This document shows, one piece after another, positions 11,393 to 22,247 of a DNA stretch of 64,000 nucleotides (its first letter is position 1; the number at the start of each line of letters is the position of its first letter). Source of the stretch: Turbatrix aceti (Eukaryota; Nematoda; Chromadorea; Rhabditida; Panagrolaimidae); the NCBI GenBank assembly GCA_963969345.1, contig OZ017767.1, forward strand, positions 7,468,739 through 7,532,738, in the 5' to 3' direction. The translations under genes were made by a program, and so were the position numbers. Below the pieces are notes generated by a model. It ran no database searches, was not told the origin of the DNA, and saw only the letters and a program-made list of their open reading frames with translations.

Positions 11393-12405
11393 TGCGTCAG
11401 AGAACGAACTGGAACGACAAATTTTAAAAACGATAAAGTACGTGAAAGAGAACGAACGTATTCTGTGTTTTTAGTGTGTTTAGGCGTTTTGTCTCTTTTA
11501 TATGAACTGCGCGAGCGAGCAGGCATAAAAAGGTTAATGAAACTAAACTACTACCTTTTTATGGGGCGTGTTCGTGCATTTTGTTCGACAAACTGCGCTT
11601 TGAAGACGACTGATGATTACGTGAAAATAAATAAATCAGGGGGCCATGATTAGACGTCTGATTTTTTCAGAAGGGAGGGAACACGACTAGGACTCGAGGT
11701 ACATAGCGTGTGCGCGAGGCGACTGACTCTTTGACTTCTGATCAGAAAGAGTGCTCCTACACGCATTAGATTTTGTTTTTTTTTGTCTTTGATCATGCAC
11801 GCTTCGTCAAACTTTTAGCTACGCACACGGACACGTGAGACTCCTTTTTTTAATCCAGTCAACAAAGTGCTCTGTGAGAATCGGCGGATTTCATGGAAAC
11901 ACGTCTGTCTCCTGTACTCGAATCGGGGACGGGAAAAACATTTTTTTCCAAAGGGGAAAATTGTTTCGATTTCAACAACGAATCAAAAAACGGGAAAAAA
12001 ACTAAAAAAATTTGTAAATTAGTCATAAAACAAAAAATTTAATTTATCGAACTTTTTTTGTTTTTTTTGTACATTTTTGAAACTTTGAGCGATTTTACCC
12101 CACAATTTTCCGACGGGAAAAATTGTTTTCGAATTCAACAGCGTATCAAAAAAATGGAAAAAAAGGCTAAAAAATTTTTCAATTTTTTTTGTTTTTTGTC
12201 CATTTTTGTAGTTTTTGAACGATTATACGCCACATTTTGCTCAATCTCGGGAACAAGAGGAATTTTTTTCCGACGGGGACAACAATGATCCTTACACATC
12301 AAAAATTACGGAGTCAATCTAAATTTATTCCGTCCTGCGGGCAACGATATAGTATAGTGAAGATCCATTGAAAGTGTTCTTTGTGAAAAAAAAGAGTAAT
12401 CATAA
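11393..12405. other. Spacer between the two sugar transporter genes
   Basis: Promoter region of copy 1 and 3' flank of copy 2. From about 11940 to 12290 there are two degenerate tandem copies of a ~160-bp unit beginning GGGAAAAATTGTTTTCGA. No gene is seen. Confidence 0.6.
11495..11503 (-). promoter_or_regulatory. TATA box of sugar transporter copy 1
   Basis: ATATAAAAG on the minus strand about 105 bp upstream of the start codon at 11392. Confidence 0.4.
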
Positions 12406-14932
12406 TCAGCAGCAGCAATGCGAATGGCGCATGGTGTTTATTTCCTCGTTGACCTCGTCGACACTCTTGTCCTTGGAGTCTGGGACGAAGAAGAAGATGA
12501 AGACAACCGTTAGGAGCAGGCAGAAAGCAAAGATGAGAAAGACGAATTCACCCATCGAATCCTGTAGCATTGGGAAGAGGAGGCCGACCAGAATGGTCAT
12601 TGACCAGTTTGTCGCGACAGCCAGAGCAGAGGCTGAAGCACGGGCGTTGGAAGCAAACACCTCGGAGACGTAGAAGAAGGGAATGCTGCCTGGACCGGTG
12701 GCGAAGAAGATGACGAAGAGCATGATCAGGGCACAGGTTCCGTATGCGCCGGCGCTCGTTAGGCCCTCGGAGCCGCCCATTCGCTGGAAAATGGGGATTT
12801 GGAATATTTAGAAAAGGATTTGAACAGTTTTGTCGGTTTTGGTTCGGTTCTGGTTCCGTTTCATTTCGGTTCTTGTTTCGAAATGGAACCGAACCTGTTA
12901 GAACCAGAGATGGCCGATCAGATCACTTTTCGGATCAGATCAGCTCATTGATCAGATCAGATCAGGTCAGATCACAGATAATCCAGATCAGATCACTCGG
13001 AACTCAGATCAGATCACAGATAATCTAGATCAGATCACGTGGAATTCAGATCAGATCACAGATAATCCAGATCAGATCACAGATAATTCAGATCAGATCA
13101 CTAGAAATTTAAAATTTTACAACTTCAAACACGTTTGCATTGCTTGTTTTTCGAAGAATACGATAGTTCTCAAAAAAAAAATTTATATTTCACTTTTCGT
13201 GTCGAAACCAGTGTTCTCGGGAACCTGAACCCTAAATTCCGAGATTTTGTGCTGGGTTGAGTCAGATCAGATCAGATCAGATCAGATCAGATCGCAGATA
13301 ATCTAGATCAGATCACTGGTATATCAGATCAGATTGCAGATAATCCAGATCAGATCATAGGCAAATGATCTGATCTGCCATCTCTGGTTAGAACCGGAAC
13401 CGAACCGATTCTAAAACCGGAACCGAAATCGGAACCGAAACCGAAATCGGAACCGAAACCGAAATCGGAACCGAAACCGAAACCGGAACCGGTCGATACC
13501 AAAACCGGAACCGACAACACCGGGCCTGAGCCATTTTTTTTTAAAAACACCTACGTTGACGTGGATGGACACGGTGAGCATCACGGTGCAAACTAGAGTA
13601 CCGATATTGCCGATAAGCATGAGCAAACGTCGACCAAATTTGGGATGGTCAACGAGGTAGATCGAGACGACGGTCATGCCGACGTTGACACAACCCATGC
13701 CGAGAGTCATGTACGCAGGTAGATTGCCGGTAACGACCTGCTTGAAGATGTCAGTCGAGTAGAACATGGCAGCATTGATGCCGGAAAGTTGCTGGCCGAT
13801 TTGCAGGGTGCAGGCAATTGTCAGGGGCCAGAGGTAGACTGACGAGAAGAGTCCCAGTACCGTTACTTTCGCTTCGTTCTAAAAAAAATCAAAAGTTTAC
13901 AACAAAAAATATTTTAAAAAAGATGTCCTACAGCGTGTTCCTGTTGTTCCTTCTCAAACAGCGCAATTTCTTGCTGAATAATTTCATCAGATGGATCGAG
14001 ATTACGGTATTTGGCAAGATCGGCAACAGCCTGCTCTTTGTCCTCTTTTATAATCAGCGTGTATTTTGGCGATTCTGGTACGAAAAACAGGCAAATAACC
14101 TGCAAAACCGAGGGAATAATAGTCAGCGAAAAAATTATCGGCCAATGTTCTCTGTTGCCCAACAGCTCCGGAAGACCTGCAACCTGGGAGAGCAGGATGG
14201 TGACGGTAACGACAAGCTGGGGAAGAGAACCCATTGCGCCCCGAATCCTTGCCGGTGATATCTCGACCAGAAAAAGAGGCAGTACGCTGCTACCAATGCC
14301 GGCAGCAAGACCGACGATGAAGCGGCCAACGTGAAAGACGAGGTAAGTATCGACGTAGTACGCTATCGTCAGCAAGAATGCACCGGTGATGGCAAGGATG
14401 TTGTTGAGATGCAGCGTGCGACGACGACCAAAGAGATCCGCCCAGATGCCGGAAGTCAGCGCGCCGATCATGGCGCCAATTGGGAAGAGAGCCACTGCCG
14501 CTGGGAAGACAAAGTTCATCTGAAATCGGGATTCTTGATTTTTTTAAAGGCAAATGTGAAACAAAAAAATACCTCTTTTTCGGACAAAACGTGATTGAAT
14601 TTTTTAAAGTGACTCTCACGCATCCAATCTTTTATAAAAGCTGCTGGAGAGTTGATAGAACCGATGGTATATCCAAACATGGCATTTGTGCCAAATGCTG
14701 CAACCGTGACGCAAAAGAAGAAAAATCCTGTCGTCGGGCTATCGATGGCCGCCGTCGGCGCGGTGCTCGTGTCAGTGGGAGGATGTGCTTTCTCGCCTCC
14801 GCCTTCTACCGGAGAGACGGCGGCACCATCGGCATCGGCACCACCCGGTACGGCACCTGCAGGTCCGTCACCATGCTTGGGTGGACTCCCTGTCTTCGAC
14901 GGGGGAGTATCAGTCCTCTCACCGCTCACCAT
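12406..14932 (-). CDS. GLUT-type facilitative sugar transporter, copy 2
   Basis: Four exons (14932-14573, 14519-13932, 13878-13555, 12783-12406) give 549 residues. Exons 2 and 3 are exactly as long as in the neighbouring paralogue (588 and 324 bases) and all introns are phase 0 at matching places, so the pair arose by tandem duplication. Motifs: GRRR after helix 2, PESPKY, GQQLSGIN in helix 7, GPGSIPFF in helix 10. The N-terminal tail is about 25 residues longer and Pro/Gly/Ala-rich. The terminal motif reads VPDSK instead of VPETK, and the C-terminus ends in CCC, a possible palmitoylation site. The start was placed at the first ATG in frame (MVSGERTD). Intron 3 carries a MITE with a clear target duplication and is about 770 bp long. 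Confidence 0.92.
12830..13535. repeat. GGTTC / GAACC simple-repeat tract split by the MITE
   Basis: Left part (12830-12897) is GGTTCGGTTCTGG-like and turns into GGAACCGAACC. Right part (13394-13500) is repeated CCGAAACCGAAATCGGAA. The change of strand on the left side makes a local hairpin. Confidence 0.7.
12904..13387. mobile_element. MITE with 10-bp terminal inverted repeats and TTAGAA target duplication
   Basis: The ends are CCAGAGATGG and CCATCTCTGG, perfect inverted repeats that extend imperfectly into GATCAGATCA. A direct TTAGAA lies on both outer sides (12898-12903 and 13388-13393). The interior of about 484 bp is mostly a GATCA-type tandem repeat (GATCAGATCACAGATAATCCA-like) and has no reading frame. 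It sits in intron 3 of sugar transporter copy 2 and interrupts a GGTTC/GAACC simple-repeat tract. Confidence 0.85.
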
Positions 14933-15591
14933 CAGAAAGACGAAAGCGGGATGACAACAAGTGTTCAAATGCTATAGAGAAAACTTGTACCACCGTACGT
15001 AGGCAAATTCGACAGCGCTACGTGCTCTCTTCTCCGTAAAATATTCGTAGCATGTGCATGGTAAGTGCGCATGTGTCGGTCTTACCTGTACGACAGTCGG
15101 GACCGTGTGACCTCAAATTGATGACCCGGGTGGTCTAATAAGTGGTTTCCAGCATGTTGGAAGTGCATTCCAATCGGCTGGGGGTCTTTCCCACAACAAT
15201 ATGCAAATTTTTACATAAATATTTACACTTTAAAAAAATCCGACGCAGAAAAAAAATTTTTTTCTACAAAATGCAAATTTTTATAAACTTCAAAAAATCG
15301 TTTATTTATTAGTAATTGTTTACAAATTTAAAAAAAATTGCATTAACAATTTTAAAGGTATCAACATTTTTAAGAAATTAACATACACAGTCCTAATATG
15401 GGCATACCGTCAGGTAAGACAGGTAAGTACACTCTTGTCAATGATATTATGGTATAAATATGTCGGGATGATTAATACAAAATAAATAACGATGATTGAA
15501 GCCTCATTGGATTAAAGCTAAGTTTACGAGATTGTAGATAAATACAATGCGACACTACCGGATTAAAAAAAATTTAATGAAAAAGGCCAAA
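14933..15591. other. Spacer upstream of sugar transporter copy 2
   Basis: Promoter region of copy 2 and the 3' flank of the 634-residue orphan gene. AT-rich in its second half. No further gene is seen. Confidence 0.5.
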
Positions 15592-18234
15592 TTAGGCTGG
15601 AATGACGCCGTCCCCGCTGCTGGGGTTGGAGCTGAAGCCGGAATCCACGCTGTCACTGTAGACAAGAGATTTCTTTCCTGCCGGCGCTTCAGATTGGTTC
15701 GCAGCTGTCAAAGGACGTTTTCCGGGTGTTCGGATAGTGATTTTGTTCCTTTCGCCTCCTGGGCTCGGATAATTCTCTTGGCAGGTGTCGGTCAGAGATC
15801 GCACAGGTGAGGCTATGGATGTCGTGGATGTTTGGGAGTCTTCGTCTTCTGTTTCGAGGATTCGGATAAGAGAATCGTCGTAGTAGTCTCTTTGAACTGA
15901 AAAAAAATGAATAAGGTAAAAATCGTTTTTTTTTGTAATGGAGTTTTCTAATTCGTTTTTTTTCGCTTTTAATTTGATTTATGTATTTTCAAATTTTGCG
16001 AAGCGGAAGCAAAACGAACAAATGGAGCGACAACGCTCCGAGAAAAGTTCAGAAAATTTTTTTTGTCAAGTTTTGGATAAAAGTTCAAATCCTATTTTTT
16101 TTAGTTTTTTAGAACAATTTTTAGATTTACTTGGAAGTAAACAAAAAATCCAAAAACAAAATAAACTGTCCTAAATTTTTTTTGTTTTTTCGAACCCGAC
16201 AATTTATTTTAAAAAAAAAATTTTGTTCAAAATTGTTTTTCAATTTTTTCCCGCTCCTTTATTTTTTCCTTTTTTCCGCTTGAGAGCGGATTAAGTGCAA
16301 TTTTAGGAACAGTCGAAAAAAAACCCAGCTCAAAAACATTTTGCTCACCGTTAGCCCAGGACAAGATATTTGCGGTCACGAAGACCATGCTGGTATCCGA
16401 AGTCGTGGTCAGGCGAAGTTGGTTGAGAAGAGATCGAAGATCAAACATGTTTTGGAACAAAACCATCTGTGGTTCCGTTTGTGAAAACAAAATTTTTTCC
16501 TTGGCAACCGGTGAACACACAAAAATATTTCTAAGTGCCATTCTGTCATATACACAGGTGGGAGTGCAAGGTGGCTGTAAAGACATAGAAAAAAGCGATG
16601 GTCTTTTGATTTTTGTCAGCACAGCGTTGGCATTCAGGGAATACGCAGCAAATTCGTAGCGACGCAGAACATCGTCAAATGTTGGGATATCCAGGAGATC
16701 AAAGCTTTTGTCACACTGAAATTTCCAAACAAAAAAAAATTTTTTTTATTAAAGTATTCAGGAACTTACAAAAATGGTTTCGTGCGTTTTAACGTCCGCG
16801 TTTCCAAAATAATCCGTACGATGCCGAAACGCGAGTTTGGCAGCGTCGTCGTCAAAAAGGATATCCCGGTACCAAACTTTCTGGAATCCCTTGCGCTTGG
16901 TCTGATCGACGAGATGGTGGCCCATACAGGTGATCGCCCGGTGAATATCATGCTTGGTGGCATCCGAATATCCGTTAAACCATGGAAAAGTTACGACTTC
17001 AATTTCGCTGTTGAACGCGTGCCGGGTTTCAGTTGACCGAAATTCTTTTACAAAACCGATGGAAGTCATGATATCACCGTAATAGAAATCGTCGTAGAAA
17101 AGCGCGTAGCAAGACACAACGTAGGGCTCGGGAGCTTCATCTTTGCAAAATTGGTTTGCACGTTCGATTGCCAGCCATCTTTTTCGAATCTCCGTGTCCA
17201 GATCGCCTTCTTCGCAGTTTCGCCGAAGTTCTTCGTACTCAGGTGGTAAATATGACATTGTATCGATTCCGAACAGTTTTCTGAGTTTAAATTTCAGAAA
17301 CATAGGTTCAAAGTGATCCATCGACGTGGTTATGTACCCTAAAGGCTGATTGCCAGGGTTGTTATTCTTGATGCCGTTCATCAACGCCTGCCAAGAATCT
17401 CGCAATCTTCGACGGAAAATCATGGTCAAATGTCTGTCGTCATCGTTTGTCATGAGCCAGTGCCGGAGGCGGTCTCTTCTGGGAAAACACACTTCGCAGA
17501 GGATTTCGTCCTTGGAATAAACCCGAAAACAGTGACAGGTAAATTTTGCGAGTTTTGCGAAACACGAAATGTTGCATTCTGGGGCCCAGAGTTTTTCTCG
17601 GAGTGCTTTGAAGATTTCGTTTTTACTAAAACACAAATCGAAATGTTTAAAAAAAAATTAGAACGAAATTCTAAAAAAAAGTCAAAAATCAAAAATCAAA
17701 TTTCAGTGCTTTTTTTTGGAAATAAACGCACCTTGCACAGGTGCAACTCTCAAAGGTCCCCCGGAAGAACGCCAGCTGTTTGTCTTCTTCGGTGTCAAAT
17801 GAATAAGTGTCCCAGGTTTCGCGGATGAAAACGTCATTTTCCTGAAACAGGTGTTTTTTTTGAGTTTCAGTTGTTTTTTTTAAACCTCCGAACGCACCTT
17901 GCACGCATCACGGGCGTTAAAACCAATTTGCAATTCCAAATCATCGTCATCTGCACTGATTTTGTTCTGATCGGTAAACTTGTTGATAACGTATTCCGTG
18001 GTGTTAAGCAAACGTGCGGCCAAGTCATCGTCATATTTGTAAATGTGAAATTCGGTTTGAACATTTAGGCTGCGTCTGGGCTGGAAGACAATTTTTTTTT
18101 TTGTAAAAATTTTTTATTCAATCGGATTTATAAGATTTAAAAAGACTCACACTGCAGATATTAATTTTTATAGTCGCTTGTGAAAACCCGGGCAAGCATT
18201 GACACGGGGTACTTTTTAGTTTTTCCCTCTCCAT
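15592..18234 (-). CDS. Orphan 634-residue protein with Cys-rich N-terminal third
   Basis: I do not recognise this protein. Six exons (18234-18151, 18080-17898, 17841-17732, 17625-16770, 16715-16349, 15896-15592) close exactly in frame. There is no signal peptide and no membrane helix. The N-terminal third is Cys-rich: CQC near residue 11-13, SCTCAS at the exon 3/4 junction, then CNISC, FTCHCF and CEVCF, a spacing suggestive of metal binding. The middle is mixed alpha/beta-looking with many aromatic residues (YALFYDDFYYGD, FPWFNGYSD). The last ~100 residues are polar, Ser/Thr/Pro-rich and contain a basic GKRPLTAANQSEAPAGKK stretch resembling a nuclear signal. The FRGTF-SCTCA segment faintly recalls the Cys cluster after SMYD SET domains, but the Cys-Cys spacing and the NHSC motif are not met. 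Confidence 0.85.
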
Positions 18235-21200
18235 GACCGCTGAAAAAAAAAAACCACGTGTGTTTTGTTTATGCGACCAACGTTTATGTATCGGAGAAGG
18301 TTTCAACGGGGAAGAGAGGGGAGAAAACAGAACGTGTGACGATGCACGTCGTTCACATGCTCGTTCGTTCGTTTGTTCGTTCGTTCCTCTCTTCGACGAG
18401 GAACAGAAAAAAAAAGAAAGGAGAAGAAAAAAAAACGACTACGGGGCCATAGCGTGGAAGTGAAAAGTACACAATTTATAATTTATAATAAATTATAAAT
18501 TGGCAGATGCGTCTGTACTATGCATGTACGTGGTACGTGGTGGCATAGAACAAAGTGCTACCGAAGTACATACCTTTGCCCCCCGGAATCGAATAGCTTG
18601 TATTTTTTAGATGATGCGAAACGGACGACAGAAAAGTGAAAAGTCAAAACTGAATCTATCTCATCTCCCCCAACGACGACGCCAACGACGGAGCCAACGT
18701 CAAAGGCCATTGTAAAGCAAATCAGGGGGCAAATCGTCGTCGTTACCACCGCCGCCAACTGCTTCATCCTCCCCGATGTCAATGGCTATGGCCTTTTTCC
18801 TCCGCTTTATTGCCTTCACTTTTTTTACGATGAAGAGGTGTCTTCTTCGTTTTCTTCTTCATCTTATTCTTTCTGTCATTTTTATGATTTTTTTTGTTTA
18901 CAGTTTTTTCAAACAATATCCCGCTCAAAATTTAGCATGCTAATTTTTTACAAATTTTATGGATTTTTTTCAAAACACGGATCGGATCGTGAATATTGAA
19001 AAATTTTTTTTTAAATATTCGCGTTCAGAAAAAGTTTTACGGTCCACAAATATGATTTTGTAGTATTCCAAAAAAAATCTGATTACAGCCCCAACCCCTT
19101 TAATGTCCATTGGTGCGTTATCAATTTTTTTTTTGATTTTGTATAAAAACCCGAAAAACAAAAATTCCACCAAACAAGGCTATAAATTTAGTTTTATCGA
19201 TGCCCTCTCTGCAATTGTGTATCAATTGTGCGCTTGACATACTAAGTAGAAGCATTTTCATTTCAGTCGTTTTTTGTTCATGTCAAAAGCAAAAATTGCC
19301 TTGATAGTAGTTTGTTTCTATCAAAGGCCGCTCCGGCATCCAGCAGCCAGTTATTTTTTATCGCCCCCGTCGAATGTTTTCCGTTGCTTGGAAAAATCGA
19401 AAAAAAAGACACACGAACGAATAACTTGGGCTAGGTCCCTTTAATTTTTGAAAAGAGGTTGGACAAAAAAAGTATTATATCTATTTAGACGATGATTAGT
19501 CGTGATGGATGTTTGCCTCGCTTCGCCTTGCTTCTGACACGTAAATCAAAAAATTATGTGTTTTGGTGTCTTCTGGCATGTAAAACAGAGAGTGTCAGAA
19601 AAAAGAGAAAGACAAAGAAGAAGTCTGACGTCTGTTATATGTTACATTAGTCCATTAATCGGTGTTAGAACAACTAACTCACACCATGCTGGTTGGTAAA
19701 AAGTATCTGTCATGTACTATGTAATGGATACCAGTCAGTCAGATAAACACACACACACACACACACACATGTAAAAGTCTGGAAAGAAAGACAGGGATGG
19801 AAGGCAGTGGGCCGGAGGCGGCGTGCATGAACGAACGAACGAACGAACAAACGAACGCGAAGAAGAAGAAGAAGAAGAAGAAGTTGAAGGAAAAGAGAAA
19901 TTTGTAAATTCATGGTTTCAGGGGGTTATAAAATCACGTGACGACGACAGCGCGCAAAAGTGCGTATTTTTACATATACGTATTTTTAATTTGTAAAAAA
20001 CAAACATTAGATAAAAAAAATTAGGTAAAAACTCGAAATTAAATTGTTTACCAAAAACTAAAAATTTGGTTAAATACAATTTTCAATCGTTTTGCTGTTA
20101 CGTACTAAATTCCGATCGCGTGAGCAATAAAAAAATCAAAATTAATATTAAATTTCATCCCTCCAAAAAAAACAAAAATCAAAAAAAAAATACGGTAAAC
20201 ATTTCACCCCCCCCCCCCGATAAATGCACCCCAAAGCCTAGCAAAGGGCGCCATCCTGTCCCATTAAGTTCCCCCTAGGCCCCGCCCACTTAAGCATCGG
20301 CCTTGAGAATGGCCAAGAAAGGGAGGCCTAAAAAGTGACCTTCAGCCTATTTATGATCAAAAAGCGTATGTATCAGAAAACCAGACGCCGGCAAAAATTG
20401 AAATTTTTGTTGTTCTGCGTCTCTCCGTCTCTCGCTCGTCGTGTCCTTGTCCGTCGGGCCTCTGGCCTAGCCTGGTAGGCCCTAAATGCGACACTGACTT
20501 TCTTTGTGTTATTAGGGGGTAGGAGGGTACATAGATTGCGGCGTCCTCTCTCCTTGCCTCCTGACAGAAGAAAAAAAATCATCTGCTTATGTTAGCGTGG
20601 TGCCTGCAGGTCCATGGCCAGGGGGTAGCCATGGGAGTGGGGGTCATAAAAAAAATTTTAAAGGGCACCTAGACCACCCTGTCTGCATTTCTGAGTAAAT
20701 TGCTTCTACCGAGGAATAATTATGAAATATTTTTTTTAATTAAAATATTTTTTTTTGATTTTTATTTTTACTAAAATAACAATTTCGATTTGCAAAAGTG
20801 CAAAAAATAGCGTGCAGCACAGCGCTCAGCCGCAGGAGACAAAAAAACAAATGCTGCAGCCTTCATTCAGCCAGAGAAAATAGGCCCTGCAGAGGAATGG
20901 GAGGCAGAGAAGAGACAGAGGTCGGTCTTGTGACCCCCCCGAAGAAGAAGTGGGAAACCTGGCCGGCCTCCTGGCCATCCATTCATTCATCGACCCAGCG
21001 CGCAGAATGCAGAAAACAGCCCGCAATGTTTCTGGTGGTAAAAAATGGGGGTTCTGACGCTATCATCCATCACACATCATCAGCGTCATTATAAACACCG
21101 CCGTTAAATGGGGGTTCGTTTCGTTTGTACCCCCTCTCCTTCTTCTCCCCGACGGACAACAACGACGACGACGACAACGAAGAAGAAGATGCGTGTGCTT

Positions 21201-21658
21201 GCTGCTACCTGAGCCGTCTAATAAAAAGCAGAGAAAAGTCCATTCAGCCATCATTTTGCTGTCGATTGACTGCTTTTTCATTCATGTATTTAATTTTGAT
21301 AATTAGGAAAGTAATGAAACGTCGAAGAAGACGTAGAAAGTTTTTTTTGGTCGTAAGACACTTTTACGCGGGATAAACTTTTAAACTACCGTATCCAAAG
21401 CAGATATGGCATTTTTGACGTAAAACAGTGACCGGAAATGAAATGAAATTATATCGGTCATGGAAGTTATACATTTTTTGAAATGATGTTTTTTGGATAT
21501 CAAAGCCCCGGAAACTAACAAAACTCCCCAGAAAGCAGAACACAAAGAAAAAAACACGTATAAGACACGCAAAACAGAAAATGATAAGAACAAAGTTTTC
21601 ACCTTCTTGATGATTAATTTTTTTTGACGTTGAAGAAAAAATATATTATACAAAAAAC
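18235..21658. other. Long non-coding stretch with simple repeats
   Basis: No convincing gene. Simple repeats include CGTT-type tetranucleotides (18360-18392), an AC dinucleotide run (about 19747-19768), GAAC tetranucleotides (about 19830-19850), a GAA run (about 19860-19881) and an 11-C run near 20208. Confidence 0.6.
19747..19882. repeat. Microsatellite cluster: (AC)n, (GAAC)n, (GAA)n
   Basis: Three different microsatellites lie within 140 bp: about 11 AC units, about 6 GAAC units and 7 GAA units. Confidence 0.9.
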
Positions 21659-22247
21659 TCATTTCAAAGAAACTAAACCGCGCGTAAGTGTGTCTGCCAA
21701 AGACAGGTAAATAATTTTAATTTGAAGAAGAAGAAGTAAGTTCTTATCACAAAAATATACCATCGCATCACGCATTGTGTGATAACATGCAACAAAAAAA
21801 GATTGTGTGCTCATCAATAACAAACTTACGGGTGCCCTTTTTTTGGGTGCATGTTTTTTGCAGCTTTGAAATCTCATCTTTGATTTTGCGTGCTACTGAA
21901 AGAAAAAAAAAGTGTTAAAAGTTGACGTTTGCAGGGTAGGAGAAAGGCTCACCTTTGGATTCTGGTTTTTCGTACATTGACTTTCGAATGCCGAAAAAAA
22001 CGCCGTTGGGTTCGACTAAAAAAATTGTAAAAAATAAAATTTATTTTTGGGAAAAGTGAAAAAAAAATTATTTACGATATTGAGCTTTTCCGCCTTTTTT
22101 CAATTCCGGTCGTACTGTGGGATCGTCTTCTTTATCCATGAATTTTGGCTTTGCTTTTGCCTTTGCCTTTGGTTTCGCCTTTGGTTTTGCCTTTGGCTTG
22201 GGCCTTGGCTTTGGTTTTGGCTTTCTGACAGGACGTTTTCTAGCCAT
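21659..22247 (-). CDS. Small basic Lys/Pro/Ala-rich protein
   Basis: Four exons (22247-22076, 22015-21953, 21895-21830, 21693-21659) close in frame to 111 residues. The N-terminal 36 residues are a repeat of KPKP, KAKP and KAK units, like the tails of histone H1 or HMG proteins. An acidic DKEDD patch and a mixed C-terminal half follow, including IRKSMYEKPESK and a short helix-like VARKIKDEISKLQKTC. The basic repeat suggests binding to nucleic acid or another polyanion. That is inference, since no fold is recognised. The start follows a TATTTCAG acceptor by 5 bases, so the mRNA is probably trans-spliced. The last exon is short and its acceptor (CTTTGGCAG) is the least certain part. Confidence 0.7.

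Noticed and set aside
13350..13550. Open frames rich in Phe/Gly/Ser/Asp or Phe/Arg repeats
   Set aside because: They are translations of the CCGAAACCGAAATC simple repeat in an intron.
17732..17841. SMYD-type SET domain in the 634-residue orphan
   Set aside because: The NHSC-type motif and the proper Cys spacing are missing. Resemblance is limited to one short stretch.
18558..18782. Minus-strand frame with MAFDVGSVVGVVVGGDE
   Set aside because: Translation of a GTC/GAC-rich simple repeat, with no gene context.
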